In this document: piece after piece, positions 53,246 through 62,115 of the stretch
Numbering within the stretch: position 1 is the first letter of the stretch
Layout: each line of letters starts with the position of its first letter
NCBI GenBank assembly: GCA_024742875.1
Contig: JANSXP010000020.1
Coordinates: 1-64,000, forward strand
Direction: 5' to 3'
Length of the DNA stretch: 64,000 bases
DNA from: Planctomycetaceae bacterium
Lineage (GTDB): Bacteria; Planctomycetota; Planctomycetia; Planctomycetales; Planctomycetaceae
Program-made: the position numbers and the translations under genes
The notes under the pieces: generated by a model
What the model was told of the DNA's origin: nothing
The model's database searches: none
Seen by the model: only the letters and a program-made list of their open reading frames with translations

Positions 53246-56200
53246 CTATTTCGCCTGCAGCAGATACGCGAGCAGGTCGGCCATCGCCTGCGGATCGATC
53301 GTCTTTTCCAGCCCCTCCGGCATCAGCGACTGCCCCGTGTTGTGCAGCTTTTCAATGTCGCTGCGCAGCAGAGTGTCGCTGACTCCCTCCGCTCGTTTCA
53401 GTGTGAGGCTGCTCGAACTCTCTCCCACAATCATACCCGTGACTGAACGGCCGCTCTTCAGCGCTGCCACATAGTTGACGTACTGCGGGTTCACCTCAAG
53501 ATTGGGATCCAGCACGTTCACCAGAATCGACTCCGCCCCCCGCGCGGCCATGGTGGCCAGATTTGGCCCCAGTGGCTCGCCAAAACTCTCCACACGATGA
53601 CAACTGGCGCAGTGTTTTCGAAAGATCTGTCGGCCCTGCTCCACACGATTTTTTTCAATGCGGTTACTCGCCATCACAGACCGGTATTCGTCCACCACCT
53701 GACGACGGGCGCCCAACTGCCATGTCGCCAGCAGACCACGCGCCTGCTCCGCCAGTTTGGATGATGTGGAACGGGCGACGCGCTGCAGGCGATCTCGCGG
53801 CAAATCGGTTAACCGCAGTTCGTCCTGCTGGATGGCTTGCAGCACAAGACCAGCGCGGGACTCGGTGGCAAACAGAATTTCGACCGCCAGAGCCTGCTGC
53901 CGCGGGCTGAAGGTCGGCCAGTGCTGCACGATAGTCTCAGCCGCATCAAGTTCCCGGAACGTGCCCAGCGTCTGCAGCGCGGCCTCGCGGACCTCCAGAG
54001 GCTGTTGCGGCTGCAGGCCGGCCGCCAGTGTCTGCCGAATATCGTGGAAGGCCGCAAAGCGAAGACTGGTGATCGCTCTGGCACGACGAGCGGCCGACTG
54101 TGATTCATCGCCGGCTGTCTGTTGAGCAACTTCCAGAAGCTGGCGGATTCGTTGACGGGCCGGCGAAACGTCGGGCCCATCACTGGCTCTGGGTGCCCAT
54201 TTCAGCAGCGAACCATACAGCGGCAGTGCCATGCCGGCGTGCGCGTCGTCCAGGCCATCGAGTGCCCGCACAACGCAATCAAACTCGTCGGGGGATTTCT
54301 GCGCTCCCACCTGATCAATCAACTGCTGCAGGAAACTGTCTGCCGCAGAAGTGTACCACTGCGGATCGTCCAGCAGCCTCTCGAGCAGCCCCGCAGCGCC
54401 CGTCGGTACCGCACTGTGAACCGCCAGTTGGGTCCAGCGACCAGCGTCCTTTCGAATGATGGCCGCCAGCGCCTCGTTCTTTCCTGAATGCTCGCATGGT
54501 CCCAGCGCGTAGGCCACCTGAATGCGGACCTCGGCACTGTCGTCCATCGCCAGAGGCAGCAACTGTTCGACCAGTTGTTTTGAAAACTGACGTCGATCCA
54601 CAAGCCGTACGGCATGACGCCGTACCTGAGGATGCTCATCCTGCAGCGCGGCATTCAGCACATCGGCCGACAGCTGATTCATACCGGAAAGCACATACAG
54701 GGCGTGCATCCGACCCAGCGGAGATGGCGATTTGTGAACCACCGCAGTCAGCGGGGCCACCACACTGGTGTCCTGACGCTCAAACAGCAATCGAGCGGCC
54801 GTTTCGCGGTGCCACGCATTGTCATGATTCAGCAGTTCCACCAGTTCCACGGCCGAAGCTTGTGTCAGCTGCGGCGTCGGCCTGTGTTTGTGACCGGTCG
54901 GCGCAAGACGATAAATGCGGCCACGATCGCGTCCGGCCGTCAGGTCCAGATGTTCTTTGATGCCCGGTGGCAGTGATTTGGGGTGTTCAATCACCTCGCG
55001 ACACGTATCAATCACAAACAGGCTGCCATCGGGCGCATTGGCAAACTGCGATGGTCGAAACCAGATGTCTGTCGAGGCGACGAACTCCGACTGTTCATCA
55101 ATGCGTTCGCCGCGAAACGGCAGACCGTCACCTGTCAGCCGCTTGCGATGCACCAGATTGCTGCCCACATCGCCGACAATCGCCAACCCGCGATCTGCCG
55201 TCGGCCAGGCGTCGCCTCGATAGATCGTGATGCCCGTCGCCCCCGTGAAGTAACCCGCCGCGCGGCCACCCCCTTCCACAGGACCCGGCACGGTTCCCGC
55301 CACGCGCAGTCGAGTGCGGACAATTCGCCAGGGTTCAGCGGGCGAAATGCGAAACACGGCCGCCTGTGGACCATCGGCCGCAATGGAAACACGGGCACCG
55401 GGCGGGCGGCAATAAGGATTGCGTGTCACCAGATGATCTTCATACATCACCTGCTGGATGTGATCGCTGTTGGATGAGACGAATTTTCGGCCCCAGTCAT
55501 CAAAGCACATACCATGCTGGGCAGCCCCGCTGGTGAGTCGAAATTCGCCGCTGCGGGGATCCAGCAGAATGTCGCGGCCGCGAATATTGACCGGTGACCA
55601 CGATGCGCCGACCGTCATCACCTTTCCGCCCACACTGCTGCAGGCCAGATGGATGCCGTTGTCCAGATCCCACCGCATGGAATTCATCAGGCCCTGCACA
55701 TTGGACGTTCCCAACCCTGTGAGTACCGTTCTGCGAACGTCCGCCACACCGTCGCCATCCGTGTCTTTCAGATACAGCACCTCTGGCGCATCGCCCACAA
55801 ACAGCCCGCCGTCATAGGGGAAGATGGCGGTCGGCCATTTCAGTCCGGAGGCAAACGTGGTCCGACGGTCGTAGACGCCATCGGCGTCCTCGTCCACCAA
55901 CAGACCAATCGTGGAAATCTGATCGTCGCGATTCTCACTGTAACCCCGCATTTCGCAGACATACATGCGGCCATCCGCATCCCACTCCACGGCCACTGGA
56001 CTGCCGATCAGAGGTTCGGACGCCACCAGCCGCATTTCGTAGCCATCAGCCACCTGAAATGTATCCAGAGCCTGTGCGGGCGAGGTGGGAGGAATCCGGG
56101 GCAACTCGGCGGCGTAGTCGGGCGCATCATCCAGTTCTTTGAGCAGAGCTTTCACGCCGTCCATCAGCACGCGCTCGACGCCCGGTCCCACTTTGGACGC

Positions 56201-57490
56201 GCGCTCGCTGGTCTCGTAGCCCCCCTGCCCATACGACTTTGCCGTGCCAATGTAACCGGGGCCGTAGTCTCCGTAAGCTGCCATCGCCACGCGCAGTTGT
56301 GGGCGGAGTTTTTTGGCCGCCAGCTGGTATTCCACAAACAGCTCACCGGGCATATGCAGGATCCGCGCATCACCCACCCGCAGACAGGACAGCTCAATCC
56401 CGCGGCCATCGCGACACCGCAGCGCGAAGGCCAGCTGCTCGGGACTGCCCCAGTAGTCTTTGGTTTTCCAGGACGTCAGGTTCTGCTGCAGTTGCTCAAT
56501 CTGCAGATGATCGCCCAGCGGCAGTTTGACGGGAGCGACCGCCCAGCCAATATCGCTGGCCGTCAGCGCAAACTTCTTTGCCGATTCCAGTGATCGCTGC
56601 ATGCCGTCGGCCAGCCTGCGCGCAAGAATCAGCCGATTGGCTGTCGCGCCATCGTTGTACTTGCCGGCTCCGATGTTGCCGCCGGCCCCGTTAAAATGCA
56701 CGTGCAGCGCAGCGGGCACATCCTGGCCGCGCATCAGCCGCGCCAGGCCGGGAAAATCAGGACTGGGCACTCCCGTGCGATAGTAGCTTTGCGGATGACA
56801 GGCGTAGTAACTGAGCACGGCCACCGGCTGGTCGTCGTTCCAGAAGGACAGTGTGGTCACCACCGGATCGATAATCCCTTCCGGCAAAGCGCGAATTTTG
56901 GGATCCCGACACGTTGTATACCGTGTCTGCACCACCTGGCCGGTCTCATCCTGAATGCGGCGATTGCTGGCCACCTTCTCCACCAGCGCTTCGCCAATCG
57001 CCGCATGGGTGACGGGCGTGGCTGTCGTCAGACTGTCTTGCACGGCCCGCTGCAGTCGCTGCAAAACATCTCGCGCAAATCCGCCCTGCAGCGCTCCCAG
57101 ATCGACCACACCGGCATCACGCAGCAGGCGTTCGGCCGTAAAGTCACACCGCGGCGCGTCATGCTGATGCAGTGTCTGCACGGCCACACGGGCCGCTGTC
57201 GTCCCAGCCGCCTGTGCGATCGCCTCACGAAACGCGTCGTGAGCTTCGTTGCCAATACCAATCCAGTCGACCGCACAGAGCACAATCGGCCGGCCAGCGC
57301 CCAGCAGCACGATGCCGCGGCAGCGCAGGCCCAGTTCGTCAACACGCTTCACAGCGTCATAAGCCATCGGAAAGCCGACAGGCGGTGTGGCGTCGATATC
57401 AAACCGAGCCAGCCGAATGTCCTGAGCGTGACTGATCCTGCCCGCCAGACACACCATCAGCATTGTGGTCGCAAACTGCCTTCTCATCAT
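53246..57490 (-). CDS. Ceramidase-like/PVC-type heme-binding dehydrogenase fusion
   Basis: From ATG 57490 (or 57487) the product has 1414 residues with a signal peptide (FATTMLMVCLAGRISHAQ). Residues about 20-455 resemble a neutral ceramidase N-terminal domain: TLHQHDAPRCD is a zinc-ligand-like HxH motif and HVHFNGAGGNIGAGKYNDG a family-like loop. Residues about 475-900 form the propeller of PVC-type membrane-bound dehydrogenases (WDADGRMYVCEMRGYSEN, GDAPEVLYLKDTDGDGVAD). HEAT-like helices (about 925-1270) follow, then a single cytochrome c motif CASCH (1294-1298) with GPNLATM. A link between lipid or glycan hydrolysis and a dehydrogenase is inferred. Confidence 0.85.
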   Translation of the reverse strand: MMRRQFATTMLMVCLAGRISHAQDIRLARFDIDATPPVGFPMAYDAVKRVDELGLRCRGIVLLGAGRPIVLCAVDWIGIGNEAHDAFREAIAQAAGTTAARVAVQTLHQHDAPRCDFTAERLLRDAGVVDLGALQGGFARDVLQRLQRAVQDSLTTATPVTHAAIGEALVEKVASNRRIQDETGQVVQTRYTTCRDPKIRALPEGIIDPVVTTLSFWNDDQPVAVLSYYACHPQSYYRTGVPSPDFPGLARLMRGQDVPAALHVHFNGAGGNIGAGKYNDGATANRLILARRLADGMQRSLESAKKFALTASDIGWAVAPVKLPLGDHLQIEQLQQNLTSWKTKDYWGSPEQLAFALRCRDGRGIELSCLRVGDARILHMPGELFVEYQLAAKKLRPQLRVAMAAYGDYGPGYIGTAKSYGQGGYETSERASKVGPGVERVLMDGVKALLKELDDAPDYAAELPRIPPTSPAQALDTFQVADGYEMRLVASEPLIGSPVAVEWDADGRMYVCEMRGYSENRDDQISTIGLLVDEDADGVYDRRTTFASGLKWPTAIFPYDGGLFVGDAPEVLYLKDTDGDGVADVRRTVLTGLGTSNVQGLMNSMRWDLDNGIHLACSSVGGKVMTVGASWSPVNIRGRDILLDPRSGEFRLTSGAAQHGMCFDDWGRKFVSSNSDHIQQVMYEDHLVTRNPYCRPPGARVSIAADGPQAAVFRISPAEPWRIVRTRLRVAGTVPGPVEGGGRAAGYFTGATGITIYRGDAWPTADRGLAIVGDVGSNLVHRKRLTGDGLPFRGERIDEQSEFVASTDIWFRPSQFANAPDGSLFVIDTCREVIEHPKSLPPGIKEHLDLTAGRDRGRIYRLAPTGHKHRPTPQLTQASAVELVELLNHDNAWHRETAARLLFERQDTSVVAPLTAVVHKSPSPLGRMHALYVLSGMNQLSADVLNAALQDEHPQVRRHAVRLVDRRQFSKQLVEQLLPLAMDDSAEVRIQVAYALGPCEHSGKNEALAAIIRKDAGRWTQLAVHSAVPTGAAGLLERLLDDPQWYTSAADSFLQQLIDQVGAQKSPDEFDCVVRALDGLDDAHAGMALPLYGSLLKWAPRASDGPDVSPARQRIRQLLEVAQQTAGDESQSAARRARAITSLRFAAFHDIRQTLAAGLQPQQPLEVREAALQTLGTFRELDAAETIVQHWPTFSPRQQALAVEILFATESRAGLVLQAIQQDELRLTDLPRDRLQRVARSTSSKLAEQARGLLATWQLGARRQVVDEYRSVMASNRIEKNRVEQGRQIFRKHCASCHRVESFGEPLGPNLATMAARGAESILVNVLDPNLEVNPQYVNYVAALKSGRSVTGMIVGESSSSLTLKRAEGVSDTLLRSDIEKLHNTGQSLMPEGLEKTIDPQAMADLLAYLLQAK

Positions 57491-57583
57491 CCTGCCCCCT
57501 GTGCTGCCGGAAACTGAAGGCCACATTGTGTCAGGTCGCAGTCGCGGTGAACACTACGCCGGAAGATCAGATGGCCGGTGGCA

Positions 57584-58222
57584 TCAGCCGTCGGAGCTGA
57601 CAACCGCATGCAGACGACGGCCCGTGTTGTAGTCCGTGACGACAGGGTGCTGCGGCAGCTGCAGTTGCTCGGCATACACCCTCATTTGTGCCGCCGCCGT
57701 TGGTCGTGATTGTGTTTGCAGCAGTTCCACGCAGGACGCATCATCCGGATGCTCCAGACACACAATCCAGTGGTCCTGCAGGCGCCCATCGCCGGGATGG
57801 TTGCGGTCTCGCCCACGCAGTGTGAGTCGCTTCAGCTGCAGGCGATAGTCGTGCAGTGGCTGCTCCCGGGACACATGCTTCCAGGGTGCCCTCTCGATTT
57901 GCCAGACACGGTCGGACTCGATGCCCACTGTCGTCACCGTGAACAGACAATGAAACGCCCAAAGGACGAGAGCCGCTGGCGCACAAAGCAGCATCCCGCA
58001 GAAGACGGCCAGCAGCATTTCCCCATGACAGGCAGCGACGACCAGACAGGAGCACAGCACAACAAAAAACGGGGTGGCGAACGCCAGCAGCCCCCAGCCG
58101 AAACGCGTCTGCCGATCTGTCCGCACTGCCGGAAGCACGGTCAGATCGAAGGGAGTCTCACGACGGACCCTCTGAATGATTGTCGCTGCTGGAATCTGTA
58201 CGTCGCCCTCCCCTCTGCTCAT
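57584..58222 (-). CDS. Membrane protein, PH-domain-like
   Basis: The 212-residue protein has two adjacent hydrophobic segments at about 42-85 (LLAFATPFFVVLCSCLVVAACHG and LLAVFCGMLLCAPAALVLWAFH) and a soluble C-terminal domain with alternating strands (RLQLKRLTLRGRDRNHPG, HWIVCLEHPDDA) that recalls bacterial PH-like domains. I recognise no specific family. Its ATG overlaps the upstream stop by one base (TGATG), so it is translationally coupled to the big CSLREA protein and may assist its export or anchoring. Confidence 0.7.
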   Translation of the reverse strand: MSRGEGDVQIPAATIIQRVRRETPFDLTVLPAVRTDRQTRFGWGLLAFATPFFVVLCSCLVVAACHGEMLLAVFCGMLLCAPAALVLWAFHCLFTVTTVGIESDRVWQIERAPWKHVSREQPLHDYRLQLKRLTLRGRDRNHPGDGRLQDHWIVCLEHPDDASCVELLQTQSRPTAAAQMRVYAEQLQLPQHPVVTDYNTGRRLHAVVSSDG

Positions 58223-61200
58223 CAGACAATCTCAAAATCGTGATGCGCACTCCACGGTCCCCATACACGGTTCGCCAGCAACACACGCACCCATGCCCGA
58301 TACCGGCCGACATTTAAAGCCTGATCAGGACGAATCGACACGGCCGGGGCGGCAATTTCCCGGTTGCGATAGATCGGCCGGCCGTCAGAAAACAGGGCCA
58401 CCTCATAGCCGTTCGATTCGGTCACCGGCTGCCAGACCAGTTCCGGTCGTCGGTCCTCGGTCTGCACGGGAGAGACCAGCTGTGTCTGCCCACCTATCAG
58501 GAAACTGTTGCCCGGCACCCAGTCACCCACGAATCCCTCGCCATCAGCGCCGCGCACATACCATTGCCATTGTCCGTGTTGCAGATCGTCGGGCGCCAGC
58601 AGCACACCGCTGCCGGACAGCCGCGCTTTGTGTTCGACCTCATCCTGCTGATGCCACAGAACGATCGCGTATGTCTGCGCTCCGTTGACAGCATCCCAGC
58701 GGAATGTGGGCCGCATACTGACAGAGTTGGGCACCGGTTCGATCTGAACAGACGCGTTGGAAAATGCGCGTCCATTGGACTTGTAAATAGCGGGCGCACT
58801 CCACGTCCCGCGTGTGCCGCCCTCAGCAATCGCACGGGCCCAGACTTCGTAGTTGCCGCTGATCGGCAGTGGGACGAATCGCTCGGTTCGCGGGCCGGTG
58901 GAACCATGGAACACGACATCGCGTGTGTCAGCATGCCGCACATACAGCTCGTATTCGCTGGCCCCGGCCACGCCGGCAAACGAAATCCGCACCAGCGGCG
59001 AATCCACGGGAGACTCTTTTTTGGCAAAGACGGTCGTGCGGCCATGAGGATGGAAGACCAGCGGACGACTCCACGAAGAACGCCCGCCGTCAAATTCGGC
59101 TCGCACCCACCAGCGATAATCGCCAGCCGCCAGATCGGCGTCCGGCTGGAAACGCGGCGACTCGATGCCCCGCACGTTCACAACGGACCGTCCGGTCTGC
59201 ACCCAGATCTCGTAACTGACCGCCCCCCGCACCGCGTGCCAGCGAAACTCAGGACGTACATCAAACAAACCGCCCTCGGGCCCCGTCAGTTCAGGCACCA
59301 CCTCATAGCGCACCGGCGGTGACCACCGGGACCAGACACCCGCGGAATTCTGTGTTCGTACCCAGACATCGTTGATACCCACAGACGGGGCAAAAGACTC
59401 TTCAGACTGGCGACCGGGTGAGGTATCAATCTGGTAGGTAACAGGGGCGTGACCGAGCGAGCGATTGACCACGTAAAATTCGGCCCGCACCGCATCCGGC
59501 TGAGACACCCAGTTGTGAACAGCCAGACGGCTGCTGGCTGCGTACGCGGCCGACTGCAGATCCGTCCGCGTGGCGATCTGAAACGTCCGCACCGACCAGC
59601 CGGACAACACACCATCAGCATCCACGCCACGCACCCACACGCGGTAGCGACCGTCCGGCAGATCCGTCAGCTCCATCGCGGTGCCCGCAACAGCACGATC
59701 CACCAGCCAGGAATTCGCTCCCGTCTGACCGCTGGACAGATTTTCCAGCACCAGTTCATGATGAGTCGCGTCATGGCCTGCCTGCCACGTGACCGTTGCG
59801 GACGACAGAAACTCGGACGTTTCGATCCGCAGGATCGACGGCGCAGACGGATGAAACTCCCAGGCACCGGCGTCCAGTTCTTCTCCGGCCGCCGCATCAC
59901 CGGCTCTCACCCGCGCGTGAAATGCGCCGCGCTGATCAAACACCAGCGGCGAAAACGTGACGTCCAGCGCCTGACTGACTTTGCCATGATCAATCGCCGG
60001 ACTATCGGGAATCAGCGGCAGCACGAGCGTGCGCGACGTCGGATCACGATCAGGACGGAGCACCTGTTCCACGCCCAGCAGGCCGCCCTCGAAGCCAACC
60101 GTGTTTGTCCCCTCATCCGCAACTCCTGCCGCAGAGTTGGGATCACCCAGCAGCGAATAGCTGGCCGTCACGGCGCCCCCGTTTGCGGCCAGCAGATCAT
60201 CCGACTGCAGAGCATGGGGTCCCGAACGATTGCCCAGGACGATACTGCTGGCCAGAGTCAGCGGCACCGCGGTGGCCAGACCACCACCCGCCCCGCCCCC
60301 CTCAACCAGTTCTGCGGCCGCCTGATTGCGAACCACGGTGGAGGCCAGCACCGTCAGGCTGCCACCCGCCACGGCCGCCCCTCCGCCCTGACCGCCCGCG
60401 GCGTTGAAAGCAATCGTGCTGTTGCTGATGACGGACTGCAGTCCCGTTACAGCAACACCACCGCCGGACCCCGCTGACGTGTTGTCATGAATGCCACTGG
60501 ACTGCACCAGCAACTGCGTTTGTGCAAACACGCCACCCCCGGCCGCCTCGCTGTGGTTGTCGGACACAGTGGACGTATTGATGCGGACGCCCCCTTCGAC
60601 GGCCGCCAGCGCTCCTCCGTTGCCAGCCGCAGAATTACGCACCAGCTGAGAGGCGGAAATCGTGAGGCTGCCGGTCGAATACAGCCCGCCGCCATCGCCG
60701 CCGGCCGTGTTGTCAGCCACCAGCACCTCATGCAGCTGCAGCTGTCCGCTGTTGACGATGGCTCCGCCCTGGCCGTTCGCCGTGTGGCCGGTCAGCTGCA
60801 CATATTCCAGCGATGTGCTGCCCTGGTTCCACACAGCGGCTGCCGAGTCCGCCCGGCCGTTCACAAGGTTGACGCCGCTGACAGACAACTGAGAGTTCTC
60901 GCCCACCTGAAGCAGACGGTGCTGATCGCCGCCATCAAGCACGACCCTGTCAGCCTGATCCACACTGCCGGAAATTGTCAGCCGACCGACCACCGACAGT
61001 GGCCGCTGCAGTTCAATGCGGGCCCCCAACAGCGATTCATGAAACACGATCTCATCCTGTGCGCCACCAGCCGCCGCGTCTCGATAAGGCGCATTGGTAT
61101 TGGCCGCGATCACCGCCTCCCGCAGTGTCAGTTGTCCGTCCAGAACTTCATTGTCAGCGGCCGATGTGACCACAAACTGCGTCAGCAGCTGACGCGATTC

Positions 61201-61302
61201 GCAGATCTCGGCAGCAGCCGCGACCGGGGACGACCGACGGCGATTGCTCCCAGACCGAAACATGTGCAGATGATCAATCAGTTTTTGCAGACTTAACCTC
61301 AT
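58222..61302 (-). CDS. Exported CSLREA/beta-helix protein with repeated sandwich domains
   Basis: From ATG 61302 the product has 1026 residues. CESRQLLTQ (35-43) is a planctomycete exported-protein motif. NEVLDGQLTLREAVIAANTN is the CSLREA-type block. A right-handed parallel beta helix follows (about 100-400, GGDGGGLYSTGSLTISASQL, GGGVFAQTQLLVQSSGIHDN). A choice-of-anchor-like end is at about 420-460 (LPLIPDSPAIDHGKV). The remaining 550 residues hold about four to five fibronectin-like sandwiches (YRVWVRGVDADGVLSGWS, GDYRWWVRAEFDGGRSSWSRP). Probably a surface adhesin or matrix protein. The frame is open to 61470, but it would overlap a divergent promoter. Confidence 0.82.
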   Translation of the reverse strand: MRLSLQKLIDHLHMFRSGSNRRRSSPVAAAAEICESRQLLTQFVVTSAADNEVLDGQLTLREAVIAANTNAPYRDAAAGGAQDEIVFHESLLGARIELQRPLSVVGRLTISGSVDQADRVVLDGGDQHRLLQVGENSQLSVSGVNLVNGRADSAAAVWNQGSTSLEYVQLTGHTANGQGGAIVNSGQLQLHEVLVADNTAGGDGGGLYSTGSLTISASQLVRNSAAGNGGALAAVEGGVRINTSTVSDNHSEAAGGGVFAQTQLLVQSSGIHDNTSAGSGGGVAVTGLQSVISNSTIAFNAAGGQGGGAAVAGGSLTVLASTVVRNQAAAELVEGGGAGGGLATAVPLTLASSIVLGNRSGPHALQSDDLLAANGGAVTASYSLLGDPNSAAGVADEGTNTVGFEGGLLGVEQVLRPDRDPTSRTLVLPLIPDSPAIDHGKVSQALDVTFSPLVFDQRGAFHARVRAGDAAAGEELDAGAWEFHPSAPSILRIETSEFLSSATVTWQAGHDATHHELVLENLSSGQTGANSWLVDRAVAGTAMELTDLPDGRYRVWVRGVDADGVLSGWSVRTFQIATRTDLQSAAYAASSRLAVHNWVSQPDAVRAEFYVVNRSLGHAPVTYQIDTSPGRQSEESFAPSVGINDVWVRTQNSAGVWSRWSPPVRYEVVPELTGPEGGLFDVRPEFRWHAVRGAVSYEIWVQTGRSVVNVRGIESPRFQPDADLAAGDYRWWVRAEFDGGRSSWSRPLVFHPHGRTTVFAKKESPVDSPLVRISFAGVAGASEYELYVRHADTRDVVFHGSTGPRTERFVPLPISGNYEVWARAIAEGGTRGTWSAPAIYKSNGRAFSNASVQIEPVPNSVSMRPTFRWDAVNGAQTYAIVLWHQQDEVEHKARLSGSGVLLAPDDLQHGQWQWYVRGADGEGFVGDWVPGNSFLIGGQTQLVSPVQTEDRRPELVWQPVTESNGYEVALFSDGRPIYRNREIAAPAVSIRPDQALNVGRYRAWVRVLLANRVWGPWSAHHDFEIV

Positions 61303-61498
61303 CGTGTGACTCCTCGTCCATTGAAAGCCGTGGCGGGCATCTCCATGGACGCAGAAATTCACAGCAGCCGCACGCGGTATTTGGCGAGAAAACGGCGTGG
61401 TCCTTGCACACGGCGGGTCGCCAGCCATCATTGGGACGCCGAACCGAAATCCTGAAAAAACCGCGTGCACCGGTCGTTTGATTTTTCGTCCTGCCGTT

Positions 61499-62113
61499 AT
61501 GGAAACCGCTGTGAACTTTCAACAGGCGCTGCAACAGGCAAGAAACAGTGGGCCGGAGGCTGTCGCTGGACTGCTGAGTCAGTTTCGTGAATTCCTGCGT
61601 TTGACGGCCGCGGCCGCCATTCCCGCCACGCATCGCGCGCGACTGGACGCCTCGGATGTCGTTCAGGAAACCATGCTCAAGGCCAGCAATCGCTTTGAGA
61701 CATTCGCCGGACAGACGGAGGCGGAGCTGGCGGGCTGGCTGCGAACGACGCTCAACAGAACGGTGATAGACGGCCTGCGACGCCTGCAGACAGCGCGGGC
61801 GGCTGACCCCCTGCGTGTCAGATCTGTGGAGGCGATGTTTGATCGCGGTTCACACATTTGCCAGAACCTGCTGGCCGCCAGTGGCACATCCCCCAGCATG
61901 CAGGCCAGTCATCAGGAAGACGCCCTGATTTTGGCGCGGGCGATGGCAACGCTGTCCGAAGACTATCGGCAGGTGCTGATGCTGCGAAGTATCGAGGAAC
62001 GTCCGTGGGCCGATGTGGGCACATTGATGAATCGCAGCGAAGGATCCGTGCGGATGCTCTGGACGCGGGCGCTCGTGCAGCTGAAACCCAAACTCGAAGC
62101 CCAAATGAAATAG
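61499..62113 (+). CDS. ECF-type sigma factor (kinase-linked)
   Basis: From ATG 61499 the product has 204 residues. Region 2 shows SDVVQETMLKASNRFETFAGQTEAELAGWLRTTLNRTVIDGLRR; region 4 shows LSEDYRQVLMLRSIEERPWADVGTLMNRSEGSVRMLWTRALVQLKP. It is of the planctomycete type encoded beside Ser/Thr kinases. The stop lies two bases before the kinase ATG, so the two are co-transcribed and probably coupled. The frame is open upstream to 61397 but that part is not family-like. Confidence 0.9.
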   Translation: METAVNFQQALQQARNSGPEAVAGLLSQFREFLRLTAAAAIPATHRARLDASDVVQETMLKASNRFETFAGQTEAELAGWLRTTLNRTVIDGLRRLQTARAADPLRVRSVEAMFDRGSHICQNLLAASGTSPSMQASHQEDALILARAMATLSEDYRQVLMLRSIEERPWADVGTLMNRSEGSVRMLWTRALVQLKPKLEAQMK

Positions 62114-62115
62114 CT

